Positions 32,877 through 42,088 of a stretch of DNA of 57,586 nt are shown one piece after another. The stretch comes from JBHHYU01 sp046757725 (GTDB lineage: Bacteria; Desulfobacterota; Binatia; UBA9968). How positions within the stretch are numbered: position 1 is the first letter of the stretch; each line of letters starts with the position of its first letter. The notes under the pieces were generated by a model. The model was not told the DNA's origin. It saw nothing but the letters and a program-made list of their open reading frames with translations, and ran no database searches. The stretch spans positions 1 through 57,586 of the forward strand of contig JBHHYU010000012.1 in NCBI GenBank assembly GCA_046757725.1. The letters are read 5' to 3'. The translations under genes were made by a program, and so were the position numbers.

Positions 32877-35228
32877 TTAGGGGGTAACGTCCCAAGATAA
32901 AAAACTTTTGAAAGGGCTCAAAGGTAAGGATAAAGGGGCACGGTCAAGCGAGCAAAATTCTGTCGGCTCTTCTCCCTCGAGAAACGCCTCCTGGATGACG
33001 TGGGGACATTCAGGGGTCGCAAGGTAACCACTTTGAGGATCGATATTGACCATCTTAATGCCAGGTGGTGGAATAAAATCCGTAACCGGAGTCAGGGCTG
33101 TAGCTTGTTTCATAAAATCCGCCCAGATTGGAAGCGCAGCCCCAGCTCCCGACAGGCCAAGTTTACTCTGGTTATCAAATCCCACCCAAACTACGGCTAG
33201 GAGGTCCGGCGTATAACCGGCAAACCAGGCATCCTTGGTATTGTTAGTCGTTCCGGTCTTTCCTGCCGCCGGCCGATGGAATCCATAATAAAGTCTAGCC
33301 CCACGCCCTGTACCTCGATCCACGACACCCTCCAGCAAATAGTTTAGCATGAAGGCTAGCTGAGGGGTAATCACCCGTTCCACCCGAATATCTTTTTTCT
33401 CTAAAACCTTTCCTTTTTGATCTAAAACCTGCTTGACTGCCAACGGGTGAGTTCGCACTCCGTTGTTGGCCAATGTCGAAAAGGCCACCGCCACCTCGAG
33501 AGGAGTCACCTCTGCAGATCCCAAGGCCAAAGAGGGGATGGCTGGAAGAGAGCTCTGGATTCCAAGGCGATAGGCCATGTCCCGTACTTTTTTTATTCCG
33601 ACATCTCTAGCGATGCGCGCGGTCGCTGAATTGAGGGACTTCTCCAAAGCCGTCCGAAGGGTCACGGGGCCGAAATACCGTTCCTTGTAGTTGCCCGGCT
33701 CCCACTCCTGTCCTTCGTACTCCCAAACAAACGGAGAGTCTTCCACTATCGTCGCAGGAGTAAATTTCCTTTCACTATTCTCGGGGCCATACATCAGAGC
33801 AGCAAGATATACAAACGGCTTGAAAATCGATCCAGGTTGGCGCTTGGCCTGAAAGACTCGATTAAACTGAGACTTCTGGAAATCTCTCCCTCCAACCATG
33901 GCCTTGACTTCACCGGTTTGAGGCTTGATCACCACCATTGCAGCCTCGAGATCATCCTTTTCCGCCCGCTTGCGCAAGTGTGGATATGCCTTTTCTAGCC
34001 GCGTTAACCCCTCCGCCACTGCCCTTTCCGCCATCCTCTGGAGACGAAGATCCAAGCTTGTAAAGATTCTCAGTCCCTCGGCCGTCAGAACATCATTGGA
34101 ATAGTTTTCCTTCAGCTCCCGCTTAAGGAAATCGACATAGAAGGGAGCGTCATTCGTTACTTTAATAAGCTCTCGGTGTGGAATGGTCTCCGCCAGTGCC
34201 TTATCGTATTGGCGGCGCGCAATGAATTTTCCTTTTAACATTCTTCCCAGTACGACGTTTCTTCTCCGGGTTGCCGCCTCCATACTGCGATACGGAGAAT
34301 AACGATTAGGGGCCTTAATTAGCCCGGCTATCAGTGCCATTTCTCCGATCGTTAAATCCGGCAGCTCCTTGGAAAAATAAAATTTTGAGGCCTCCCAGAT
34401 CCCAAAGATCCCCTCCGCCCCCTTTTGTCCTAGGTAGATTTCGTTCAGATAGTTCTCTAGAATCTCCTCTTTGGAATATCTCCGCTCAGTTACCAGAGCC
34501 ATTAGCGCTTCTTTCAACTTACGCTGGAAGGTTCGCTCGTCCCCAAGAAAGAAATTTTTCATCAACTGCTGGGTTAGTGTACTCCCGCCCTGGACGATGC
34601 CACCATGACGGAGATTGACCCAAGACGCCCGGAGAATCGCCACCGGGTCAACCCCCCGATGCCGATAAAATCTCTCATCCTCGGTAGCCAAGATCGCCCG
34701 GATCAATAACGGTGGAACATCAATTAGATGCACAAGCCTCCTCTCTTGCCAGACACGGTCATAAAGACCCGTCACTAGTTCTGGCTCCAGTTCGAGCGAG
34801 AAAACTTCCTTCCCAGTGGCTAAATTTTTCATCTTGGAAACCGTATCGCCGTGCAGGCTGATGCGAACAGGAAATCCTTTAAAACTCTCTAATGGGTAAG
34901 CGAAATCATGAAGATAAACCTGCAGGATGCCTTTTTTCTTAAGGAAGCGGTACTTTCCCTTAGTCCTTGGTGTCTTTCGGCTTCTGCGGTAACCGAGACG
35001 GCGGAGCTTTTCCAGCATATCCCTCATAGGAACCCTCATACCCACATAGATGAAAAAAGTATCGGAATAAATCTTGGACGGGAATCGCCACTTCCGTCCT
35101 TCAAATTTCGCTGTGACAACCTTTTCCAGGCCTTTGATGTAGTTGACACCAACGATGATTCCGCTGAGGGTAAAAATAATGAGGAAGAAAAAAAAGATTT
35201 TGACAATCAGGACTCGGGACTTCTTCAA
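32877..35228 (-). CDS. mrcB: Bifunctional penicillin-binding protein, PBP1b type
   Basis: A 783-residue class A PBP: glycan polymerase and transpeptidase of peptidoglycan. One N-terminal transmembrane helix (residues 7-30) is followed by a UB2H-like region (about 60-150), then the GT51 domain with the catalytic glutamate in TEDERFYRHRG (near residue 183) and GGSTLTQQLMKNF. The transpeptidase domain has the SIFK, SLNS and KTGT motifs with the active-site serine in PGSIFKPF. The start codon is TTG at 35228, with GGGAG eight bases upstream. A promoter lies just before it. Confidence 0.93.
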   Translation of the reverse strand: MKKSRVLIVKIFFFFLIIFTLSGIIVGVNYIKGLEKVVTAKFEGRKWRFPSKIYSDTFFIYVGMRVPMRDMLEKLRRLGYRRSRKTPRTKGKYRFLKKKGILQVYLHDFAYPLESFKGFPVRISLHGDTVSKMKNLATGKEVFSLELEPELVTGLYDRVWQERRLVHLIDVPPLLIRAILATEDERFYRHRGVDPVAILRASWVNLRHGGIVQGGSTLTQQLMKNFFLGDERTFQRKLKEALMALVTERRYSKEEILENYLNEIYLGQKGAEGIFGIWEASKFYFSKELPDLTIGEMALIAGLIKAPNRYSPYRSMEAATRRRNVVLGRMLKGKFIARRQYDKALAETIPHRELIKVTNDAPFYVDFLKRELKENYSNDVLTAEGLRIFTSLDLRLQRMAERAVAEGLTRLEKAYPHLRKRAEKDDLEAAMVVIKPQTGEVKAMVGGRDFQKSQFNRVFQAKRQPGSIFKPFVYLAALMYGPENSERKFTPATIVEDSPFVWEYEGQEWEPGNYKERYFGPVTLRTALEKSLNSATARIARDVGIKKVRDMAYRLGIQSSLPAIPSLALGSAEVTPLEVAVAFSTLANNGVRTHPLAVKQVLDQKGKVLEKKDIRVERVITPQLAFMLNYLLEGVVDRGTGRGARLYYGFHRPAAGKTGTTNNTKDAWFAGYTPDLLAVVWVGFDNQSKLGLSGAGAALPIWADFMKQATALTPVTDFIPPPGIKMVNIDPQSGYLATPECPHVIQEAFLEGEEPTEFCSLDRAPLSLPLSPFKSFLSWDVTP

Positions 35229-35246
35229 CCTATAAACTCCCAGCCA

Positions 35247-35275
35247 AAGTTATCATTGACCCCTACCCCTGTCAA
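35247..35275 (-). promoter_or_regulatory. Candidate promoter of the PBP gene
   Basis: On the minus strand a perfect TTGACA (35275-35270) is followed after 17 bases by TAACTT (35252-35247), a weak -10. It sits between the terminator of the htrA gene and the PBP start codon. Confidence 0.4.
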
Positions 35276-35282
35276 AAACAAC

Positions 35283-35317
35283 AAAAAGAGGGCCGGATAG
35301 AAAAGGCTCCGGCCCTC
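35283..35317 (-). terminator. Rho-independent terminator after htrA
   Basis: On the minus strand a perfect 10-bp stem, GAGGGCCGGA (35317-35308) with TCCGGCCCTC (35297-35288), is followed by TTTTTG. This is a textbook intrinsic terminator for the htrA transcript, 32 bases past its stop codon. Confidence 0.85.
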
Positions 35318-35348
35318 CGGTTCAGCTGGTTAACAGCCGCAAACGGTT

Positions 35349-36845
35349 TTATCGGGGAAGCTTCAGCGCAAGAAAGAGCGTTCTGTCTCCACGGCGTACC
35401 AGGAACAGGATCCCCTTACCTTTTTTAGTGACTCCAAGGGCCTTTCGATAGTTTCTAAGACTGCGAATCGGCTTGCGATTAATCTCCACAATCACATCCC
35501 CCCGCCGCATCCCCGCCTCGTCCGCCGGCATTCCCGGCTCAACCGCGGTAATTACGACCCCTTCTGGTCGATCCAAACCCAGGCTTTCCGCTATCTGAGG
35601 TGTCACTTGCTGCACCGTTAACCCTAGATCTTCTCTCTTACGGGTAGACGCAACGATCTTTTCTTCTTGCAGCTGCCCAACCATCACGAACAGAGTGACC
35701 TCGTGTTTATCTCGCAGAACCTTCAATGGTACCTTCTTGCCTACCGGCTCACGAGCAACCATGATAGGTAGATCATTCGATTCTTTGACCCTTCTACCGT
35801 CGAACTCAATGATGATATCTCCGACCTTAACCCCTGCATGTGCAGCCGGACCATCTTTCGAGATATTGGCAACGAGTGCCCCTCGCGGGCTGGCCAATCC
35901 AAAAGACTCAGCCATGTCAGGCGTGACTTTCTGGATTAACACCCCCAGGTAACCTCGGGTAACCTTTCCCTTATTCTGGAGCTGAGGAAGTACCTCCTTG
36001 GCCAGATTAATCGGGATCGCAAAACCGATTCCAATATTGCCTCCTGTTCTGCTGAAGATCGCTGTATTGATCCCAACGACATCACCCTGCAGATTAATGA
36101 GAGGCCCACCAGAGTTCCCCGGATTGATGGAGGCATCCGTTTGTATAAAGTTGTCATAGGGGCCTGCCCCTATGAATCTTCCCTTCGCACTGACGATCCC
36201 CGAAGTCACACTACTATCCAGACCAAAAGGATTCCCGATCGCAAGGACCCACTCGCCAACTTCAAGATGGTCCGAGTCGCCTAGCGCAACCAGGGGGAGG
36301 CTTTTTCTCGTATTAATTTTAATGACCGCAATATCCGTTCTCGGGTCCGTCCCGATGACCTTCGCCTCAAATTCTCTCTGGTCTGCAAGCCTAACCACGA
36401 CTTTCTGTGCGTTTGCAACGACATGATTATTGGTAAGAATGGAACCATCATGATCGATAAGAAAACCGGATCCAAGACTCTTCTCCTGCTGCCGCCTCCG
36501 GGGAAACGGGCCGCCGAAAAACCTTTTTCGAAACTGGTTAAACGGATCCTCTTCCCTGAATGGATTTTGAAGTTCCTTTCCTCCCGGGCTCAATGAAACT
36601 GTAGAGATGTTTACTACTGCGGGGGTCAGTTTTTTCGCCAGAGAGACAAAGTCGGGCAAACCCTGTGACTCTGCAAGGGTCCGGATCTCATGACTTCCGG
36701 TCTCTCCCCACGACTCAACCGTGCGCCCCTTAGAAAACCGGTCCCAATCCCCACCCATTCCTAACGTGATAAGTAAGGAGGCCAACGCTACAATAACTAG
36801 CCCTTTGACCCCCATTTTCTTATGCCATTTTCCCTTTTCTTCCAT
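35349..36845 (-). CDS. Periplasmic serine protease, HtrA/DegP family
   Basis: A 498-residue envelope quality-control protease and chaperone. An N-terminal hydrophobic segment (about residues 12-30) serves as signal or anchor. The catalytic triad is His141 (LTNNHVVA), Asp171 (TDIAVIKI) and Ser245 (NPGNSGGPL). Two PDZ domains follow (about 305-390 and 405-498). AGAGG lies before the ATG. A DUF1844 gene lies ten bases upstream and probably shares the transcript, which ends in a strong terminator. Confidence 0.95.
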   Translation of the reverse strand: MEEKGKWHKKMGVKGLVIVALASLLITLGMGGDWDRFSKGRTVESWGETGSHEIRTLAESQGLPDFVSLAKKLTPAVVNISTVSLSPGGKELQNPFREEDPFNQFRKRFFGGPFPRRRQQEKSLGSGFLIDHDGSILTNNHVVANAQKVVVRLADQREFEAKVIGTDPRTDIAVIKINTRKSLPLVALGDSDHLEVGEWVLAIGNPFGLDSSVTSGIVSAKGRFIGAGPYDNFIQTDASINPGNSGGPLINLQGDVVGINTAIFSRTGGNIGIGFAIPINLAKEVLPQLQNKGKVTRGYLGVLIQKVTPDMAESFGLASPRGALVANISKDGPAAHAGVKVGDIIIEFDGRRVKESNDLPIMVAREPVGKKVPLKVLRDKHEVTLFVMVGQLQEEKIVASTRKREDLGLTVQQVTPQIAESLGLDRPEGVVITAVEPGMPADEAGMRRGDVIVEINRKPIRSLRNYRKALGVTKKGKGILFLVRRGDRTLFLALKLPR

Positions 36846-36854
36846 TGGACCTCT

Positions 36855-37280
36855 CTACTTCTGCTTCACCGCCTCGACATATTTCATACGCAAATCGAAG
36901 AGAACACTTTCCATTAGCTTTGCCTCTCCTTGATCCAGATTACCTCGAGTCTTTTCCGCTAGCACCGCGATAATATCAATCATCTGTTTGGCCACACCTG
37001 CGTCACTTTCAACCTTTCCACTCAATGGATTCGGAATCTCTCCCAAATGCATCAGTGCTTGTGTGCTGAGACTAATAAGAAAAGTGGAGAAGTTAATTTC
37101 AGGCAAGCTCTCGCCGGTGGCCTTTTTTTCTTCGCTAGATCTTTCTTCGGTCCGCTTGTCACTGGTTTCGGGCGATGGCTCAATTTTCTCCCCGTCTTCT
37201 CGAGGCTCCCCTGTCTCGGGTGAGAATCGGCGTCGATCTTGTACCTTGAAACCTTTATCCTCTTTACCTTCTTCAGCCAT
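36855..37280 (-). CDS. DUF1844 domain protein
   Basis: A 141-residue soluble protein. A charged, probably disordered N-terminal half (residues 1-75, rich in Glu, Lys and Ser) precedes the DUF1844 core, FSTFLISLSTQALMHLGEIPNP through MIDIIAVLAEKTRGNL. The function of the family is unknown. The start at 37280 has CGGAG six bases upstream; an in-frame ATG at 37361 would add 27 unlikely residues. It lies directly before htrA. Confidence 0.82.
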   Translation of the reverse strand: MAEEGKEDKGFKVQDRRRFSPETGEPREDGEKIEPSPETSDKRTEERSSEEKKATGESLPEINFSTFLISLSTQALMHLGEIPNPLSGKVESDAGVAKQMIDIIAVLAEKTRGNLDQGEAKLMESVLFDLRMKYVEAVKQK

Positions 37281-37455
37281 AGAAACTCCGATCAGTGACC
37301 CTCTAAAGAGAGAACACCTGGATACTAACCCCACCGAAAGGGCCGGCGAAATCCCAAGCACCTCAGAAACCTTCTAAGAACTTTCAGGAGGTCATGGCAC
37401 GAAGCCGGGCAAATCATTTCTCAACATTCACAACCGGAGGGCAGGTATAAAAAAC

Positions 37456-37467
37456 GAAGCATGCTTC
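37456..37467. repeat. 12-bp palindrome upstream of the DUF1844 gene
   Basis: GAAGCATGCTTC at 37456-37467 is a perfect palindrome in the 265-base gap between the DUF1844 start and the glycosyltransferase stop. It may be an operator for the DUF1844-htrA transcript; no other feature explains it. I see no gene in the rest of this gap. Confidence 0.35.
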
Positions 37468-37545
37468 TCAAGAGGTCCGACACCTTGTCGGTTATCCCTT
37501 ACTACTGTGAAACCAGACACCTAAACGTCATCTCTATCGCAAATT

Positions 37546-38601
37546 TTAACCCCTACTTTTTACCTTGTCAAGGGAGTGTTCCTGAGTCACCTCTCCAAAC
37601 TCCGCGGGTGCTCGCAAGACCGCCTCCAGCCTGGCAATCACATCGCTTGGACTAAGGGCCGTTAAACAGCTGCGGTGGGAGCAGGCTTTTTTGAAGGAGT
37701 CACCACACGGTGAGCACTCCAGTTTCAGGCGGGTCACACAAACATTTTGCCCACGAGGCATCCACTGCATAGGATCCGTCGGGCCGAAGAGCGCTACTGT
37801 TTTGATTCCAAGCGCCGCAGCAAGATGAGTCACGCCGCTATCATTGCCCAAAAAGATTTCACACCGGATGAGTAGAGCAGCCAACGGTGCCAGGTCCAAA
37901 GAACGAACTACGAATCCATGTTTCCAATGGTTTTCTATCTCCACTCCATCCTCCTCTGCCGGTCCCAAGAGAACGATGACATTGCCTTCGATTTTTTCCT
38001 CCCACCACTGAGCTACCACCTTGTAATAGCGGATCGGCCAATTCTTTTCTTTCGCGCCGCTACCGGGAGCCAAAATCAGGATCCTTTGGTCGCCAAATCC
38101 ATTTTCTCGGCAAAACCGAAATCCCCAGTTGAGAGCATCAGTCGCTAAGGGGATCAGCGGGGAATGTGGCTTCAAATGTTTTAGGTCCAGACAGGAAAGA
38201 TAATAATCCACCATGTGAACCCCTGAGCAGAGCGGACGAAAAGGAAAGATTTGCGCTCTACCATCAGATAATTCCTGAAGGTGTTTAACAAAATCCGGCT
38301 GCCCGCTACCCATCCAGGAGTAGACGAATCCATAGGAGGCAAAAAATCTCCTAAGCCTCTCGTCCCGTTCGGCACCCTCGACAAAGAGGCGGCTGATCTC
38401 GTTACGCTCCAGGGAGCAGGCCCTGATTCCGGTGGGTAGCAATTGCGCATACGTCTCACGAGCAAATAAATCCAACCTGGACACCTTCGATAGTGCACTA
38501 AGAGCAGGAAGAAAACAGATAAAATCACCCAGGGCGCCAGGGAAGATAACTAAAATCTTTTCCGGAGTGGCCTGTGGTTCACGCAACCTATAGAGTTTCA
38601 A
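37546..38601 (-). CDS. Glycosyltransferase family 9 (heptosyltransferase-like)
   Basis: A 351-residue GT-B enzyme resembling lipopolysaccharide heptosyltransferases (RfaF/WaaF/WaaQ type). Conserved parts are the N-terminal ILVIFPGALGDFICFLPAL, the LAPGSGAKEKNWPIRYY donor-site segment and GNDSGVTHLAAALGIKTVALFGPTDPMQW near the C-terminus. Donor and acceptor are not known. The start is TTG at 38601, with an AGGGA further upstream. It is transcribed divergently from cysK. Confidence 0.87.
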   Translation of the reverse strand: MKLYRLREPQATPEKILVIFPGALGDFICFLPALSALSKVSRLDLFARETYAQLLPTGIRACSLERNEISRLFVEGAERDERLRRFFASYGFVYSWMGSGQPDFVKHLQELSDGRAQIFPFRPLCSGVHMVDYYLSCLDLKHLKPHSPLIPLATDALNWGFRFCRENGFGDQRILILAPGSGAKEKNWPIRYYKVVAQWWEEKIEGNVIVLLGPAEEDGVEIENHWKHGFVVRSLDLAPLAALLIRCEIFLGNDSGVTHLAAALGIKTVALFGPTDPMQWMPRGQNVCVTRLKLECSPCGDSFKKACSHRSCLTALSPSDVIARLEAVLRAPAEFGEVTQEHSLDKVKSRG

Positions 38602-38630
38602 TTGACTTTCCCTGCTTTAAAATATAGCAT
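38602..38630 (+). promoter_or_regulatory. Candidate promoter of cysK
   Basis: TTGACT at 38602-38607 and TAGCAT at 38625-38630, separated by 17 bases, face cysK. The -35 directly adjoins the TTG start codon (38599-38601) of the divergent glycosyltransferase gene, so the two transcripts would compete for this short region. Confidence 0.35.
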
Positions 38631-38685
38631 AAAAAAGTTATATTCTCGAAATCTCAATCCTACCTTGAGAAGAAGAGTATAAGTT

Positions 38686-39618
38686 GTGGCGAGTCCAAAC
38701 TGCGTACGATCTATCCTCGACCTCATAGGCTCCACGCCGCTCGTAAAGCTTAGAAACCTGCCTGGAAAAAACGATGCGGAGATATGGGCAAAAGTAGAGT
38801 CCTTTAACCCTGGTGGTTCCGTAAAAGATCGCATATGTCAGAGCATGATTGAGGCGGCAGAGCGAGAGGAAAAGCTCAAGCCAGGCATGACCATTGTTGA
38901 ACCGACGAGTGGAAATACGGGGGTCGGACTTGCCCTCGTAGCGGCTGTCAAGGGATACCGGCTCATTCTTACCATGCCAGACACCATGAGCGAAGAGCGA
39001 CGAAGCCTTCTTGTTGCATACGGCGCCAAACTCATTTTGACTCCGGATACCAAAGGAATGGGAGGTGCTATACGCAAAGCCGAGGATCTCTTGTTAGAGC
39101 ATCCGGATTATTTTATGCCTCAGCAGTTCAACAATCCGGCAAACCCGGAGATCCATCGCCGCACTACCGCCGTGGAGTTGTTGAAGCAGCTGAAACGAAT
39201 CGACGCATTCGTTTCAGCCGTAGGGACAGGAGGAACCATTACGGGAGTCGGTGAGGTATTGAAAGACGCGATGAAAGGTGTCGGAATTTATGCGGTAGAA
39301 CCGGCGGCATCCCCGGTTCTCTCCGGAGGAGAACCAGGATATCATAAGATCCAGGGGATCGGTGCAGGCTTTATTCCCGAGATTCTCAACACCCAGATCT
39401 ATGACGAGGTGATTACCGTCACTGACGAAGATGCCGCCCTTTATTCCCGTAAACTAGCCCTGGAGGAAGGGCTCTTCATGGGAATCTCCTCTGGGGCAGC
39501 GGTCTGCGCCGCACTTAAGGTCGCCCGGAGTTTGGGCAAGGGACAGGTCGTAACCACAATACTTGCGGATACAGGCGAGCGTTATCTCAGTGCAGACCTC
39601 TTTGGGAGCCGCGCATAG
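38686..39618 (+). CDS. cysK: Cysteine synthase A
   Basis: O-acetylserine sulfhydrylase, a PLP enzyme making cysteine from O-acetylserine and sulfide. The PLP lysine is Lys47 in NPGGSVKDRI; the phosphate loop is GTGGTITGVGE and the substrate loop is TSGNTGVGLA. The length (310 residues) is normal. The start is GTG at 38686, preceded by a purine-rich GAGAAGAAGAG. The 260 bases after it, to the ispD stop, hold no gene that I can recognise. Confidence 0.95.
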   Translation: MASPNCVRSILDLIGSTPLVKLRNLPGKNDAEIWAKVESFNPGGSVKDRICQSMIEAAEREEKLKPGMTIVEPTSGNTGVGLALVAAVKGYRLILTMPDTMSEERRSLLVAYGAKLILTPDTKGMGGAIRKAEDLLLEHPDYFMPQQFNNPANPEIHRRTTAVELLKQLKRIDAFVSAVGTGGTITGVGEVLKDAMKGVGIYAVEPAASPVLSGGEPGYHKIQGIGAGFIPEILNTQIYDEVITVTDEDAALYSRKLALEEGLFMGISSGAAVCAALKVARSLGKGQVVTTILADTGERYLSADLFGSRA

Positions 39619-39878
39619 AACCAGCAGTTTGAAGCATTAAGACAGAATCTGAGGAAAATTGCCCACGTGCGGGTAATTAAAACGGCTATCCGTCACGAAA
39701 GTCCTTAACTAGGCCTTCCTCCCGCGGGACCAGCTCACCTGTGCCTACCGGCTCTCCGCGCATGAACAGACTTACTAAGTTTGCCAGATACAACAGGTTT
39801 TAAAGACAGCTTCATCTTGTGGCACCTTCGAGGTATCATACAGGGAACAGCAAAGGATTCCTCAGCGAACAGAGCTCT

Positions 39879-40589
39879 CTATAAAGCCGTCTTGGAAAAC
39901 CTCCATTCCTTGAACAGTGCCTCGGCAATAAGGAGATCCTCGGGGAAGGTTATCTTAAGATTCGTCCTGTGCCCTTGCAAGAGGATGACCTTCTTTCCCA
40001 AACGCTCCACGAGCGTGGCATCGTCAGTTGCTTCCTTACCCATGCGGGTCACTTTTTCATATGCCTCACGAATGATTTCGACCCGGAAAACCTGCGGAGT
40101 CTGCACTTCCCAAAGGGAGTCTCGGGAGGGCGTGTCTTGAACGTGACGGTTCTTGGATATCACCTTGATTGTATCTCGCACAGGAACGCCTACCACGACG
40201 GCACCCTTTTTGAAAGCGAGGTCAACGCAACGGTCAATGAGGGCAGGAGAAATAAAGGGGCGGGCCCCATCGTGAACCACAACGATTTCACAATCCGCAT
40301 CGAGGCGCCCCAAACCCCGGCTCACGGAATCCTGCCGGGTTAAACCCCCGGGGTGAAGGACGCAGGCAAGGCCGGCAAGCTCTGCCTCAGTCCGAAGCAG
40401 GTCCCGACACCTTGGCAGTTCTTTCTCTGCTGTAACCAGCACAACCTTGTGGACTGTCTTCGATGCAGCAAAACGACTGAGTGTATGGAGAATCAGCGGA
40501 CAACCACCGACAGGCAAAAAGGGTTTAGGAATTTCCTTTCCCATCCTTTTCCCTTCACCTGCCGCCACGATCACAGCATTGACACGCAT
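39879..40589 (-). CDS. ispD: 2-C-methyl-D-erythritol 4-phosphate cytidylyltransferase
   Basis: Third step of the MEP isoprenoid pathway: CTP plus MEP gives CDP-ME. The N-terminal VIVAAGEGKRMGKEIPKPFLPVGG nucleotide loop and VVVHDGARPFIS are diagnostic. The length (236 residues) is normal. It follows carD by 85 bases with a terminator-like hairpin between them. An ispF gene, often fused or adjacent, does not follow in the window. Confidence 0.94.
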   Translation of the reverse strand: MRVNAVIVAAGEGKRMGKEIPKPFLPVGGCPLILHTLSRFAASKTVHKVVLVTAEKELPRCRDLLRTEAELAGLACVLHPGGLTRQDSVSRGLGRLDADCEIVVVHDGARPFISPALIDRCVDLAFKKGAVVVGVPVRDTIKVISKNRHVQDTPSRDSLWEVQTPQVFRVEIIREAYEKVTRMGKEATDDATLVERLGKKVILLQGHRTNLKITFPEDLLIAEALFKEWRFSKTAL

Positions 40590-40618
40590 AGATAACTCGC
40601 AACCCTAAGAACAGCAAA

Positions 40619-40643
40619 GGCCGAGAGATTTCTTCCCTCGGCC
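40619..40643 (-). terminator. Hairpin between carD and ispD
   Basis: On the minus strand GGCCGAG (40643-40637) pairs with CTCGGCC (40625-40619) across an 11-base loop, followed by TTTGCTGTT. The short T-run makes it a weak intrinsic terminator or attenuator after carD. Confidence 0.5.
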
Positions 40644-40674
40644 CCAAGGAGTCAAAAGCAAGCAACCCGCGAAC

Positions 40675-41163
40675 CTAATGAGTAAAGATATGGCGCAATT
40701 CTTCCATAATTTTTTCTTCGGAATGGGAACGTGCGATAGAAAGTTCTTTGACGAGCAAGTTCTTTGCAGTATCTAGCATCTTCCGCTCGCCAAATGAGAG
40801 CTCCTTGCCCCCTTTTAAAACAAACAGATCACGTAGCACCTTAGCGATTTCGATGATAGACCCCGTTTTAATTTTCTCCGTGTACTCTCGGTAGCGCCGG
40901 TTCCATGTCTGTTGGTCTGCTTCCACTTTTTTCTGGCGTAGCACTTTATACACCTGAGATACCATGTTTCTGTCGATCACTTTTCTCAATCCAACGGACT
41001 TTACGTGATCCAACGGGATCATTATTTTCATGTCGGTATCAAGAATACGCAACATATAAAATCTCTTCTCCGTGCCTGAGATACTTTGTGTCCGGATGGC
41101 CTCAATCTCGCCAACCCCATGAGCAGGGTAGACTACCTTTTCACCGATCTTAAACATAACCAC
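40675..41163 (-). CDS. carD: CarD/CdnL-family transcription factor
   Basis: A 162-residue protein binding the RNA polymerase beta subunit and stabilising open promoter complexes, best known from mycobacteria and myxobacteria. The N-terminal FKIGEKVVYPAHGVGEIEAI is the CarD RNA-polymerase interaction domain. The helical C-terminal part includes NRRYREYTEKIKTGSIIEIAKVLRDLF. A strong GAGGAGGTGGTT precedes the ATG at 41163. The upstream leader is unusually long and holds a promoter and a terminator-like hairpin. Confidence 0.93.
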   Translation of the reverse strand: MVMFKIGEKVVYPAHGVGEIEAIRTQSISGTEKRFYMLRILDTDMKIMIPLDHVKSVGLRKVIDRNMVSQVYKVLRQKKVEADQQTWNRRYREYTEKIKTGSIIEIAKVLRDLFVLKGGKELSFGERKMLDTAKNLLVKELSIARSHSEEKIMEELRHIFTH

Positions 41164-41350
41164 CTCCTCAAAAAGAATGGCACCCCCACATCTTGTGATT
41201 TAAATGGCTGTGAACCGTGAGGCTAGGATGAGAAGTTGGTAAAAGGACCTTTATGGATGATAACGGCTTGAAAAATCGGCAGGAAACCCACGATTGTTCT
41301 TTATCCTGAACTAGCACAACCACTCTCTATCCTACCACCTAGAAGAACCT

Positions 41351-41384
41351 AAAAAAAATTAGCGGCCACACTCTGAGACCGCTA
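41351..41384 (-). terminator. Terminator-like hairpin between rimI and carD
   Basis: On the minus strand TAGCGG (41384-41379... read as the complement of 41379-41384) pairs with CCGCTA (complement of 41360-41365) across a 13-base loop and is followed by AATTTTTTTT, a strong T-run. It lies about 160 bases past the rimI stop and just downstream of a candidate carD promoter. Confidence 0.6.
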
Positions 41385-41397
41385 TGAGATATATTTC

Positions 41398-41426
41398 AAG
41401 ATACACCATTTAGGCATACCCGTCAA
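41398..41426 (-). promoter_or_regulatory. Candidate promoter of carD
   Basis: On the minus strand TTGACG (41426-41421) and TATCTT (41403-41398) are separated by 17 bases. The predicted start near 41391 would give a leader of about 228 bases. The remaining sequence between carD and rimI (41164-41540) holds no gene that I can see. Confidence 0.4.
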
Positions 41427-41540
41427 GCGAAGTAGTCAAAATTTAAATTCTTTATTTATAAGCAGGTTAGAACCGTTAGCTAATGTAAGGAATTAGATTT
41501 AACCAGGTAACGTTAGGCGGCAATGAAAGAACCTGAACCC

Positions 41541-42077
41541 TCATCTTTTGATTTCGAATACCATGAGTAACGCGTCTTCGCCGTTGTCTGAATAGTAACC
41601 CCTGCGCACGCCGTCCTCCACAAAACCAAGAGATTGGTAAAGTTTTTGTGCGGTCTCATTTGATTTCCTGACCTCAAGTGTAACCCGCGTTGAGCCACGG
41701 TTTCTCGCCTCACCAATGACCGCGGCCAAGAGGGCACGGCCGATTCCCCGGCGGCGGTATGACGGATCCACTGCCAGGTCGTGGATATCCACATCACTCG
41801 GCAAAACCCAATAAATGATATAGCCGACAGGTTTTCCACTCACAATGGCTAGTAGCGACCGCGCGCAGGGAACGCGTAGCTCCTGAAGAAAAAACCGAGC
41901 ACTCCAAGGATAGGCAAAGGATGCATTCTCAATCCTCAAGATATGCTCAAGGTCCGACGGATCCATCCCTCGGAAATGGATTTCGGCTCCAGACGAAACA
42001 CAGCCACCTGCTTCCCGACTCTCCCATGGCCTATTCACTAATGCATCTAGGCAATCTCCATCTCTAGAAACGGTCAT
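41541..42077 (-). CDS. rimI: Ribosomal-protein-S18-alanine N-acetyltransferase family protein
   Basis: GNAT acetyltransferase of about 178 residues. The acetyl-CoA loop is DLAVDPSYRRRGIGRALLAA, and the RimI-type NETAQKLYQSLGFVEDGVRRGYY follows. An N-terminal extension of about 35 residues precedes the usual start (IHFRGMDPSDLEHILRIENASF). ATG at 42077 has GAGG nine bases upstream; an in-frame TTG at 42092 overlaps the ferredoxin stop as TTGA. RimI acetylates the N-terminus of S18; related enzymes have other protein targets. It is coupled to the upstream ferredoxin gene. Confidence 0.86.
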   Translation of the reverse strand: MTVSRDGDCLDALVNRPWESREAGGCVSSGAEIHFRGMDPSDLEHILRIENASFAYPWSARFFLQELRVPCARSLLAIVSGKPVGYIIYWVLPSDVDIHDLAVDPSYRRRGIGRALLAAVIGEARNRGSTRVTLEVRKSNETAQKLYQSLGFVEDGVRRGYYSDNGEDALLMVFEIKR

Positions 42078-42088
42078 TGATCCGATCC

